From Clostridiales bacterium UBA929 (GTDB taxonomy: Bacteria > Bacillota > Clostridia > Oscillospirales > UBA929), in assembly GCA_002293625.1 (NCBI GenBank), contig DBDP01000172.1, positions 1 to 7,091 on the forward strand: 7,091 nucleotides of DNA, read 5' to 3'. The notes below the pieces were generated by a model. It was not told the DNA's origin. It worked only from the letters and a program-made list of their open reading frames with translations, and made no database searches. Shown one piece after another: positions 1-6,471 of this stretch; positions within the stretch are counted from its first letter, which is position 1, and each line of letters opens with the position of its first letter. The translations under genes were made by a program, and so were the position numbers.

Positions 1-1302
1 AAAGGGATCGTTCTCGCGAAAAGAAGCGTAAGCCGCGAGACTGTTCATATCGCCGCTGTAGTTGTAATAGCAGGATAACCCGCTCGACCGGGCGCGGTAC
101 GGTCCGTTTACCCGGTAGACAACGCATTCGTCCAGCGCGGCAAGTAGTTGCTCGCTAAATTCAGAGTTGGTTTGGCGCACCAAGTCGCCCAAATCCACCA
201 TGTTGGTATAACCGTCGGTTTGGTTGTTGCCGCCGTAGTTTTCGGCGCTCCGCGCGGCGCGCCCGAACTCAATAAAATACGTCGGGTCGATGCAGGCGTT
301 GAGCAGCGACTCCGCGCCAACGTCGTAATAAGCGCTCAACAGAGCGCCCAAACGGGTGATGTCGGTTACGGAGAGCGTCGCCGTATCCGCCCTGTTAATC
401 GCTTCGCAGCCCGCGTAATATGTATCGCAAATGACTTTCCCCAATTCCGCGCCGCCCATGCCCGTATTGGCAGCCAGCGCGCCGAGCCAACCTGCGTAAT
501 CCCAGCCGCACGCCGGTTCCGATTCCTCCGAAGCCACCATGTAGCGGGCGAAACCGCTCAAAGTCTCCGCCGTGTCGATCGTCGCCATCAGGCAGGCGTC
601 AAACCCAACCAGCTCGTAGGGCGGGTTTTCCTCGGAATATACGCAGACGGCATTAAGCGCCGCCCGTATTTCGGGCAATGTCAGCGCGTCCATCCCGTAT
701 ATCTCATCGAAAGCGACGCCCGAAACGCTGCCGCCGCCATGGTTCCAAAAGACCACGGCCTGATGGTCGGCCGGGTAGTTTGTGTTGCAATAACTCAAAA
801 AAGACGCCAGCGTGTTCGGGTCGCCCATATTCGCGCTGGGCGACGTCTCCATTAAGTAAAGGTCGCTGCCGCTGTAAACAAGGCGACTGTTGACATTGGG
901 CTCCACATAGTCCTGCCAAACGGAAGCGCCGCCCGTCTCAATCACCACGGTGACATTCTCCGGCAAGGATACCGTCAGCATCTCCGCGAGGTCGCCGCTC
1001 GCGAAACCGCCCGTTGTCTCAAGGTCACTGCCGCATAAGTACCAGTAAATTGCCCATGTGTCGCTTGGGTTGTATAGTGCCGGGGTAGGGGATGGGTCGC
1101 TGGATATATCAGGAATTAATGGGGTGGTGGGTATGTCGGGTATAATGGGATTCGTGCTGTCCGCCGCCGGGTTGACCCCATCATCTTCCGCGAAAGCGTT
1201 CGCGGCGTCTAAGAAATCAGAGAAGCTTTCGGTGCAGGAACTAAGAAGCAGAGAGAGCGCTGTTAATACCGCGAGCAGCGCCGTGGTTTTTCTGCATTTC
1301 AT
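1..1302 (-). CDS. Clostripain-family (peptidase C11) lipoprotein, C-terminus cut by window edge
   Basis: Probable surface-anchored cysteine endopeptidase of the clostripain (C11) family, whose members usually cut after basic residues. The frame stays open for 434 codons from ATG 1302 to the left edge, so the C-terminus is missing. A signal peptide (about 1-22) ends in lipobox LSSC, with Cys23 as the lipidated residue. A low-complexity Pro/Ile/Asp/Ser tether (about 44-78) follows. The peptidase domain opens with WAIYWYLCGSDLE (83-95), a typical C11 start. Next come FWNHGGG with catalytic His188 and GFDACLMA with nucleophile Cys237. The downstream GWDYAGWL (266-273) also fits the family. The start is supported by GGAG seven bases upstream (1310-1313). 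It has its own promoter and is separated from the preceding GH26 gene by a terminator, so it is probably monocistronic or heads a unit running left. The substrate is unknown. The family call is secure; the lipid anchor is predicted from the lipobox. Confidence 0.9.
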   Translation of the reverse strand, partial: MKCRKTTALLAVLTALSLLLSSCTESFSDFLDAANAFAEDDGVNPAADSTNPIIPDIPTTPLIPDISSDPSPTPALYNPSDTWAIYWYLCGSDLETTGGFASGDLAEMLTVSLPENVTVVIETGGASVWQDYVEPNVNSRLVYSGSDLYLMETSPSANMGDPNTLASFLSYCNTNYPADHQAVVFWNHGGGSVSGVAFDEIYGMDALTLPEIRAALNAVCVYSEENPPYELVGFDACLMATIDTAETLSGFARYMVASEESEPACGWDYAGWLGALAANTGMGGAELGKVICDTYYAGCEAINRADTATLSVTDITRLGALLSAYYDVGAESLLNACIDPTYFIEFGRAARSAENYGGNNQTDGYTNMVDLGDLVRQTNSEFSEQLLAALDECVVYRVNGPYRARSSGLSCYYNYSGDMNSLAAYASFRENDPF

Positions 1303-1334
1303 AACCTCACTCCAAACCTAACGGAAACCTCGAG

Positions 1335-1377
1335 AAACTCTCGCTTTGCTCAATCGCTTTCAGTGAGCAGCGAGTTT
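1335..1377 (-). promoter_or_regulatory. Leader hairpin upstream of the clostripain-family gene
   Basis: An inverted repeat lies inside the predicted 5' leader. TGCTCA/TGAGCA (1347-1352 with 1364-1369) and CTCGC/GCGAG (1340-1344 with 1370-1374) pair as 11 bp with a two-base bulge and an 11-base loop. Three further A-T pairs are possible across another bulge. No U-run follows on the minus strand, so a terminator is unlikely. It may stabilise the mRNA or bind a regulator. It does not match a riboswitch that I recognise. The pairing is read directly; function is unknown. Confidence 0.45.
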
Positions 1378-1406
1378 TACGAGCGCCTCAAATTATGAAC
1401 AAATTA

Positions 1407-1435
1407 AGTATAACACTTATAGGCGCGGTAGTCAA
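1407..1435 (-). promoter_or_regulatory. Sigma-A promoter of the clostripain-family gene
   Basis: On the minus strand TTGACT (-35, 1430-1435) and TATACT (-10, 1407-1412) are separated by exactly 17 bases, each one mismatch from consensus. Transcription should begin near 1400, giving a leader of about 98 bases before ATG 1302. It sits between the GH26 terminator and the peptidase start, as expected for an independent unit. Confidence 0.75.
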
Positions 1436-1469
1436 TCATTGGTAAGCCTATTGATCACCTATATGGTGG

Positions 1470-1503
1470 TAAAATACTAATCCCCCGCCTTTTTGGCGGA
1501 GGA
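1470..1503 (-). terminator. Intrinsic terminator closing the acpP-to-GH26 unit
   Basis: Read on the minus strand, CCTCCGCC and GGCGGGGG (outer ends 1502 and 1482) form an 8-bp GC-rich stem with one G-U pair and an AAAAA loop. A moderately U-rich tail, ATTAGTATTTT, follows. It lies about 25 bases past the TAA of the GH26 gene. The pairing is weaker on the plus strand (one C-A mismatch), so it is oriented for minus-strand transcripts. The U-run is interrupted, so termination may be partial. Confidence 0.65.
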
Positions 1504-1527
1504 TTGCGTTATTGTTACAGGATAGCG

Positions 1528-2628
1528 TTATGTTACGAACTGCGGCAGTTGCTCAAATGTTACCGCGTACTCGCTGTTATAGATTTCTTTCAGGTCTTCC
1601 GGATCGTTTTCATCCACGATGTAGTTTGTGTGCCACGTTAAGAACCAAGACCAAAGAGCGCCTTCCTCATGCGCTTGATTGATGTCGGGGATGGTACCGC
1701 ACTCGTGGAACGCGATCGGGCGTTCATCGCCGAAGACCTCAACCAGCCGGCTGTAAGTAACTTTTCTGATCCCCTTAGAATAGGTATCCGCGCCCGCGAT
1801 GTCTACATACTCGTCGCCCGGATACCAGCCGGACTTGACGTTGTCGGCATAACCGAGTACCCAAATGAGGTTATTCAGCCCGTGTACGTTGGTAAATTGA
1901 TCATACATCAGCTGCCACAGAGCGATAAAGTTTTCCGCACCGTCGGCACCCCACCAAAACCAGCCGCCGTCAAACTCGTGGAACGGACGCCACAGAACCG
2001 GCACACCGGCGTCTTGCAGTTCTTTCAACGCTTCCGCGGCGCGGTTCAGCTGCTCCATCATCCCGATGTTCAACTCCGTGCCTTCGGTCAGCGCCTCGTC
2101 GACGTCGATTGGCACCTTACTTAAATCATATCCCACGCCGTTGGGGGGGCTGCCCCAGTGCCAGCAGATAGACACAAGGCCGCCCTTTTCCCACCATTCG
2201 ATGGCGCGTTCGTTGACGCCTTCAAAGTCGTTGTTGATGTAGTCCAGCCCGCGGATCGCCGGAAGGCGTCCGGTGGTCTCGTCGACATACTTCATCTCAT
2301 AGTCGGGCGAACTCATCCAAGTGGACTCCTGCTGCCCGGTCAGGGTCTTGGTTTTGTAAATGCTGCAAAGGTAATTGTATACCGTCTGCGCTTCCACGGT
2401 GGCGTTGGGGTTGCGCAGCATCGGCAGACTCTCGTCAAAGACGTACGGTTCCCTGACAATCGGCGGCTTCGGCGACGGCGAAGGTTTGGGGGAGGGGGGA
2501 ATCCAATCGATAATCTCCACGGAAGGGGACGGATCGGGTTCGTGGGAGGTGTCGGGAGACACCGGCGACTGCGTGGCGCACGCGACCAAGCAAACTATGA
2601 GCAGCAGGGGGAGCAAGCGTTTTAGCAT
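1528..2628 (-). CDS. GH26 beta-mannanase-like lipoprotein
   Basis: Predicted cell-surface glycoside hydrolase of family GH26, most of whose members are endo-beta-1,4-mannanases acting on mannan backbones with retention of configuration. The protein has 366 residues. A short signal peptide ends in lipobox LVAC (Cys17), followed by a Pro/Ser/Lys-rich linker (about 20-57, with PSPKP repeats). The catalytic domain spans about 68-366. WRPFHEFDGGWFWWG (213-227) carries the His217-Glu218 acid/base pair typical of GH26, and AFHECGTIPD (306-315) carries the expected nucleophile Glu309. ICWHW (154-158) and ADTYS (280-284) also look like conserved active-site strands. Both catalytic glutamates are present, so activity is likely. 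No carbohydrate-binding module is visible. The start follows the kinase TAA with no gap, and AAAGGAAG (2637-2644) is its ribosome binding site, so translation is coupled to the kinase gene. Exact substrate (mannan, glucomannan or another glycan) cannot be read from sequence. Confidence 0.9.
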   Translation of the reverse strand: MLKRLLPLLLIVCLVACATQSPVSPDTSHEPDPSPSVEIIDWIPPSPKPSPSPKPPIVREPYVFDESLPMLRNPNATVEAQTVYNYLCSIYKTKTLTGQQESTWMSSPDYEMKYVDETTGRLPAIRGLDYINNDFEGVNERAIEWWEKGGLVSICWHWGSPPNGVGYDLSKVPIDVDEALTEGTELNIGMMEQLNRAAEALKELQDAGVPVLWRPFHEFDGGWFWWGADGAENFIALWQLMYDQFTNVHGLNNLIWVLGYADNVKSGWYPGDEYVDIAGADTYSKGIRKVTYSRLVEVFGDERPIAFHECGTIPDINQAHEEGALWSWFLTWHTNYIVDENDPEDLKEIYNSEYAVTFEQLPQFVT

Positions 2629-4101
2629 TTAGTCTTCTTCCTTTCTGTTTTCCTCTGTGCGCGGTAAACGGAGAGTGACGGTTGTGCCTTCGCCCTCCGT
2701 GCTTTGGATATCCAGTTCGCCGCCATGCAGGCGCATGATTTCGTCGCTGACCGAAAGACCGATACCGCTTCCCCGCACGGAAGAACTTCCCTTATAAAAC
2801 TTATATTTTACGTGGGGCAGCTCACTTTCGGGGATTCCCGGCCCGTAATCGCGGACGGTGATGATAACCCAATCCCGTTCTACGGTCAGCGCCGTATCGA
2901 TCCGCTTACCGCTTCCGCCATGTTTCGCGGCGTTGTCTAAGATGTTCAAAAACACTTGTTTGAGGCGGGCGCGGTCGCCGTTGATACCGGGAACCTCATC
3001 CGGCTGATCGTAGGTGAGGGTGATGCCGTCGCGCTTCAACGCATCCATGTGAAGGTAGACAATCTCCTCCAATTCCGCGTCAATGTCAATCGGGCTGATA
3101 TCCAAACGCATCCTTCCGCTTTCGATTCTCGTAAAATCCAGCAGTTCCTCCACCATGCCGGAAAGCCGTGATGTCTCCTTCAGAATGATGCGCAGCCCCT
3201 TACGGATTTCGCTGGTCTCTGTCATGTCGGCGTTGAGCAGGGTTTCCCCCCAACCTGTGATGGCGGTCAGCGGGGTCCGAAGTTCGTGGGATACGGAGGA
3301 GATAAAGTCGTTTTTCAGGCGTTCGGCGGCGCCGATTTCCCCGGACATATGGTTGATGTTGTCAACCAGCTCACCCATCTCATCTCGGTATGCTTTCTCA
3401 ATTCGTACGCCGTAGCCGCCCTCGGCAATCCGTTTGGAGATGCTGTTGATCTCTCTTACGGGAACCAAGATGCCGCGCAAAAACAACAGGTTTATAGACA
3501 CGATAAACAGAATGAAAACCAAACAAACCGCCGCACCGATTCCCAAATACTGCATAACACGCTTACTTACAAGCTCCATACTGGTAACGAAGCGGATTAC
3601 GCCGATTACATGCGTCCCTTGGAGAGTGATCGGAGCGGATACCGACATTACATGCTCCCCGGTGGTGGGATCGCTACCGACCCAGCGGTTTATGGTTCCC
3701 GCCTGCGCCGTTGAGACATCGGGCGTTTTGATGGGAACGCCGGAAAAGGAGGAGCCGGTTCCCGGACTATTTGTAGAATGGATGAGGGTGTTGTAAGGTC
3801 CGATAACCTGCAGCTCAAACTTGTCTTGATCTTGGAAATCATACGTAAGGGCTAAGACATTTTGATAAAATGTCGAGAAGCTGTCGATGCTGTTTTTACT
3901 GATAAAGTCGGCGTATGAAGAAGCCTGTGCCTCCAGTGATGTCTCCATTGCCGAGGTAAAGTAACTGTTCAACGCAGCGGTGAAAGCAATAAGCCCGGTT
4001 ACCGCTACAAATAGTGAGACACCGAGACTGTTCAAGATCCAGCGCCGCTGCATCCCGTTTATCAACCGTATCCGTTTCCAAAAGCCCTTTATATGCCCCA
4101 T
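2629..4101 (-). CDS. HAMP-containing sensor histidine kinase
   Basis: Membrane sensor kinase of a two-component system, partner of the response regulator just upstream. In the 490-residue form, membrane helix 1 is about 22-45 and an extracytoplasmic domain covers about 46-182. The end of that domain (EHVMSVSAPI, then HVIGVIRFV) resembles Cache/PAS-like sensor folds. Helix 2 is about 183-208, then HAMP (about 209-258). HisKA follows with phospho-accepting His272 in SHELRTPL. The ATPase domain shows the N box NILDNAAKH (386-394), G1 DYGPGI (418-423), FYKG (435-438) and G2 GSGIGL (444-449). All catalytic motifs are intact. The chosen ATG at 4101 overlaps the regulator gene by 13 bases, with a weak GGGG upstream. 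An in-frame GTG at 4119 would add six residues but has no visible ribosome binding site. The stop touches the GH26 start. The ligand is unknown; a cell-envelope or glycan signal is inferred only from the neighbours. Confidence 0.93.
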   Translation of the reverse strand: MGHIKGFWKRIRLINGMQRRWILNSLGVSLFVAVTGLIAFTAALNSYFTSAMETSLEAQASSYADFISKNSIDSFSTFYQNVLALTYDFQDQDKFELQVIGPYNTLIHSTNSPGTGSSFSGVPIKTPDVSTAQAGTINRWVGSDPTTGEHVMSVSAPITLQGTHVIGVIRFVTSMELVSKRVMQYLGIGAAVCLVFILFIVSINLLFLRGILVPVREINSISKRIAEGGYGVRIEKAYRDEMGELVDNINHMSGEIGAAERLKNDFISSVSHELRTPLTAITGWGETLLNADMTETSEIRKGLRIILKETSRLSGMVEELLDFTRIESGRMRLDISPIDIDAELEEIVYLHMDALKRDGITLTYDQPDEVPGINGDRARLKQVFLNILDNAAKHGGSGKRIDTALTVERDWVIITVRDYGPGIPESELPHVKYKFYKGSSSVRGSGIGLSVSDEIMRLHGGELDIQSTEGEGTTVTLRLPRTEENRKEED

Positions 4102-4790
4102 TTGTAGCCGTAACCCCACACCGTTGTAATAAAAGAAGGATTGGCGGTGTCATCCTCCAGCTTAATCCGCAGCCGCCGTACATTAACGTCAACGATCTTA
4201 ACATCGCCGAAATACTCTTTACCCCAAACGTTTGTGAGGATTTCCTCACGGGAAAGGGCGCGGCTTGGATTCTCCAAAAACAGTTTTATAATGTTAAACT
4301 CCACTTGCGTCAGCTTCAGCCGCTCTCCGTTTTTCGTCAGAGTCCGGTTCTGCGCGTTAAGCACGAACGGTCCGCTGCGAAGCTCCGCATTGCCGGAGCC
4401 GCCGGACGGAGCCGTGTCCCCGATCCGCCGGATCAGCGCGTCCACGCGGGCGATCAGCTCGGTAGGGGAGAAGGGTTTGGTGATGTAGTCATCCGCCCCC
4501 GACATCAAACCGGTAACTTTATCCAGTTCCTGTGTTTTCGCTGTCAGCATGATGATGCCCACGCCGGTGTTACCGGCGCGGATCCTCCGGCATACTTCCA
4601 AGCCGTCCAAAGCGCCGGGGAGCATAATGTCCAGCAGAGCAAGCCGCGTATCGGGGTTCTCTTCCATCATACGCAGCGCTTCCTCGCCGTCTGAAGCCTC
4701 AATTACATCGTAACCCGCGCGGCGCAGGTTAATCACCACAAAGCTCCGTATATTCTCCTCGTCTTCCAAGACCAGCAATTTTCGTGCCAT
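4089..4790 (-). CDS. OmpR/PhoB-family response regulator
   Basis: DNA-binding response regulator of 233 residues, the normal length for this family. The receiver domain (about 1-120) has the acidic pair Asp10/Glu11, phospho-acceptor Asp54 in LLDIMLPG, switch Thr83 and conserved Lys105 in TKPF. A Gly/Ser-containing linker (about 125-135) leads to a winged-helix domain (about 137-233). Its recognition helix lies near VKIVDVNVRRLRIKLED (197-213), with the closing wing WGYGYKW (225-231). The start is ATG 4790, because a perfect AAGGAGG lies six bases upstream (4797-4803). An in-frame ATG at 4808 lies before that site and is unlikely. The stop of the upstream lipoprotein and this start share a base (TAATG). 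The 3' end overlaps the kinase gene. It probably controls targets in response to the kinase; its operators are not identifiable here. Confidence 0.95.
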   Translation of the reverse strand: MARKLLVLEDEENIRSFVVINLRRAGYDVIEASDGEEALRMMEENPDTRLALLDIMLPGALDGLEVCRRIRAGNTGVGIIMLTAKTQELDKVTGLMSGADDYITKPFSPTELIARVDALIRRIGDTAPSGGSGNAELRSGPFVLNAQNRTLTKNGERLKLTQVEFNIIKLFLENPSRALSREEILTNVWGKEYFGDVKIVDVNVRRLRIKLEDDTANPSFITTVWGYGYKWGI

Positions 4791-6139
4791 TACACGCCTC
4801 CTTCCCATTGAACCGGGATTACATGAAACATGGATTTCAACTCTTCCTCTGTGATGCTGTACTGTGCGAAGTCCTTCGGGAAAGGAGTCAGTTCGGCGGT
4901 CACCGAGAGCAGTGTTTCATCCAGCAGAACAGTACGGTTTTGAAATTGCGGTTTGTTGCCGGCCGCATGATTGAAATAATCAATCGACAGAAAATCGTAG
5001 GTGGCATTGTCTTCCAGCAGGAGAGAAAAGGTGGTAATAACCCGCGAAGTGGAGATAGCGTTCCGCTTCACGGTATAGTCTCCCGTGTCCGGCCATTGTT
5101 CGGGCAGAAGCAGATACCACCCGCGGTACTCGTTATAGAAGGTTCGCGCCGTCTCGATCGACGCGCCGTTGGAATCATAAGCTCGCCAATACATTTCGTA
5201 GACGATCGCGGCATCTTCTGCGGCTTCCGGATGGGGCTGCAGCATAATCGGCAGCGGTAAATCAACCACACCGTCTTCATCTATGTCGTCTGCGATGACC
5301 GACATGCTTCGTACCAACGCGCTGCTGATGCCGGTTTCCATATTGCGGGAAACATTGATCAATGAGTCGTCACGGTATGTAAAAACATCGGTAATCTCGC
5401 CGGTTGTCTGGAACTTTGACGCCACCAAGAATCCCGGCTTGCCGTCGGTAAGCGGTGTTGTGCGGACGCGAAGCACCGCTTCCGCGCCGAGCGAGAGATT
5501 ATCCGAATCTAAGAGAGGCATTTCCCCGTCTCGATAGATAAAGAGGCTGGCGATGCCGGTCAGCTCGGCTGCGTCCAGTTTGACGATAAAGAGTGCGGGC
5601 AGATCGCCGTTCTCTTCATCATACACTACATACTCCTCATAAGGCTGGCTTAGAATCTCTGTGGGCGTGTCGCCAATCAGGGTATAAACGGAAACAGAAC
5701 GCAGATTTCCAAGCTGCCAGCCCACGGCAATCTCCGTCTTACCGTCTCCGGTAAAATCATGGAAGGCAATGCTGTGAACCGAATCCGCGTTTTCCGTGAT
5801 GCGCTGGAGCGGTGTGTAACTGTCGCCGGTAGGAACAAAAACCACCAATTGGGTATCCGTCGCACCGCGCAGAAAGACAACAGCCTCTTCCTGCCCGTCG
5901 CCGGATAAATCTCTCATTTCCACGGGAGAACGATAGCTTCCCGCAACAGGCGCGCTGTATGAAAGCCCCTCCGACAGGAGTACGTCAATCAGCGTTTGCA
6001 AACGCTGATATTGAGGGACGCGGCGCGGCGCTTTCATAAGCTCCTCCGGAGAGATGCAGCCAGAAAGAAAGACCGGCAGCGCCAAACATAAGATAGGCAG
6101 GCGTATGCGCCTGCCTATCTGCTTAAAGATGTTCGTCAA
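4790..6139 (-). CDS. Large lipoprotein with beta-propeller-like (FG-GAP/VCBS-type) repeats, function unknown
   Basis: Predicted 449-residue lipoprotein of unknown function. A basic n-region and hydrophobic core end in lipobox LSGC, with Cys28 as anchor. Three Asp-rich loops resemble the Ca2+-binding loops of FG-GAP/VCBS beta-propeller blades: DLSGDGQEE (77-85), DFTGDGKTE (128-136) and DIDEDGVVD (285-293). Each is followed by hydrophobic strand residues. The C-terminal third (about 335-449) has no motif I recognise. No ATG precedes the lipobox in frame, so TTG 6139 is the best start. It lies inside acpP (17-base overlap) and lacks a clear ribosome binding site, which suggests reinitiation by ribosomes finishing acpP. 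The first codons also form a strong hairpin. The last codons (GGA-GGC-GTG-TAA) supply the ribosome binding site and part of the start of the regulator gene. Position next to a two-component pair suggests a sensing or accessory role, which is inference. Confidence 0.8.
   Translation of the reverse strand: MTNIFKQIGRRIRLPILCLALPVFLSGCISPEELMKAPRRVPQYQRLQTLIDVLLSEGLSYSAPVAGSYRSPVEMRDLSGDGQEEAVVFLRGATDTQLVVFVPTGDSYTPLQRITENADSVHSIAFHDFTGDGKTEIAVGWQLGNLRSVSVYTLIGDTPTEILSQPYEEYVVYDEENGDLPALFIVKLDAAELTGIASLFIYRDGEMPLLDSDNLSLGAEAVLRVRTTPLTDGKPGFLVASKFQTTGEITDVFTYRDDSLINVSRNMETGISSALVRSMSVIADDIDEDGVVDLPLPIMLQPHPEAAEDAAIVYEMYWRAYDSNGASIETARTFYNEYRGWYLLLPEQWPDTGDYTVKRNAISTSRVITTFSLLLEDNATYDFLSIDYFNHAAGNKPQFQNRTVLLDETLLSVTAELTPFPKDFAQYSITEEELKSMFHVIPVQWEGGV
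4797..4803 (-). promoter_or_regulatory. Ribosome binding site deciding the response regulator start
   Basis: The minus strand reads AAGGAGG, six bases before ATG 4790. This fixes the regulator start at 4790 rather than the earlier in-frame ATG at 4808. The site is embedded in the last codons of the upstream lipoprotein gene. Confidence 0.85.
6091..6120 (-). terminator. Perfect 13-bp hairpin after acpP; candidate attenuator
   Basis: AGATAGGCAGGCG (6091-6103) and its exact complement CGCCTGCCTATCT (6108-6120) flank a four-base loop. The repeat starts 2 bases after the acpP stop in transcription order and is followed on the minus strand by TATGTTT, a short, interrupted U-rich run. It could terminate a share of acpP transcripts, or stabilise the acpP 3' end. 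It lies inside the reading frame of the downstream lipoprotein (residues about 7-16), so readthrough is needed to express the rest of the unit. The inverted repeat is certain; the terminator role is inferred. Confidence 0.55.
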
Positions 6140-6356
6140 TGTAACCGGCTACGTCGCGGACGGTTTTGAACGTTTTTACGGCCTCTTCGTCAATGTTCAG
6201 TTCAAACTCTTCCTCAACGGACATCATCAGTTCGACGACGTCAAGGGAATCGGCACCTAAATCCTCGGCTATGTCTGTGGACTCGGTGATTTCATCGGGG
6301 TCGATGTCTAATTGCTTTGCTAAGATAGCCCGCACTTTCTCCGCGGTTGCGCTCAT
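6123..6356 (-). CDS. acpP: Acyl carrier protein
   Basis: Small acidic cytoplasmic carrier of growing acyl chains in type II fatty-acid synthesis. The 77-residue form matches the usual ACP length. Helix 1 is MSATAEKVRAILAKQL (1-16). The motif GADSLDVVELMM (34-45) holds Ser37, the site of 4'-phosphopantetheine attachment by holo-ACP synthase. The acidic helix II/III region EEEFELNIDEE follows. The start is ATG 6356, nine bases after AAGGAGG (6366-6372). The earlier in-frame ATG 6365 abuts that site and is unlikely. It has its own promoter and leads a five-gene unit that is otherwise made of signalling and surface genes. No fab or plsX genes are next to it in this window, so it may be the main ACP or a second copy; the sequence alone does not decide. 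Confidence 0.95.
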   Translation of the reverse strand: MSATAEKVRAILAKQLDIDPDEITESTDIAEDLGADSLDVVELMMSVEEEFELNIDEEAVKTFKTVRDVAGYIDEHL

Positions 6357-6365
6357 GAATGGCAT

Positions 6366-6372
6366 CCTCCTT
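6366..6372 (-). promoter_or_regulatory. Ribosome binding site deciding the acpP start
   Basis: The minus strand reads AAGGAGG with nine bases to ATG 6356. It directly touches the other in-frame ATG (6365), which rules that one out as the main start. Confidence 0.85.
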
Positions 6373-6395
6373 ATTGACTTTGGGATTATAATTAG

Positions 6396-6424
6396 AGTAT
6401 ACCTTGCCCGCGCTGCCTTATCAA
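6396..6424 (-). promoter_or_regulatory. Sigma-A promoter of acpP and the downstream five-gene unit
   Basis: The minus strand has TTGATA (-35, 6419-6424) and TATACT (-10, 6396-6401) with a 17-base spacer. A run of A and T tracts lies just upstream of the -35 (about 6425-6453), as in UP elements. Initiation near 6389 gives a leader of about 33 bases. A second TATAAT at 6385-6390 lacks a -35 box and probably lies at the transcript start. No FapR-like operator was recognised. Confidence 0.75.
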
Positions 6425-6442
6425 GAGGTTTTTGAAAAAAGT

Positions 6443-6471
6443 TTGTTTTTTTTCCGGCGGTTTGTTATAAT
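6443..6471 (+). promoter_or_regulatory. Probable extended -10 promoter of thiI
   Basis: A consensus TATAAT (6466-6471) is preceded by TG one base away (6463-6464), forming an extended -10. A weak -35, TTGTTT (6443-6448), sits 17 bases upstream in a T-rich stretch. Transcription would start near 6478, giving a leader of about 75 bases before ATG 6553. It diverges from the acpP promoter, with about 18 bp between the two -35 boxes. Confidence 0.65.

Noticed and set aside
148..855. Plus-strand open frame of 235 codons opposite the peptidase gene
   Set aside because: It lies wholly antisense to a gene with clear clostripain catalytic motifs, its translation is Arg/Val-rich without any domain, and no ribosome binding site precedes it.
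2158..2625. Plus-strand open frame of 155 codons opposite the GH26 gene
   Set aside because: It is antisense to the signal peptide, linker and first part of the GH26 domain. It is full of Arg and Gly runs that mirror the Pro-rich linker and has no recognisable motif.
4102..4119. Longer kinase start at GTG 4119
   Set aside because: No ribosome binding site precedes it, while ATG 4101 gives a normal short overlap with the regulator gene. It remains possible and changes only six residues.
4014..4694. Plus-strand open frame of 226 codons across the regulator gene
   Set aside because: It is the reverse shadow of an intact response regulator with all key residues, and it has no promoter or ribosome binding site of its own.
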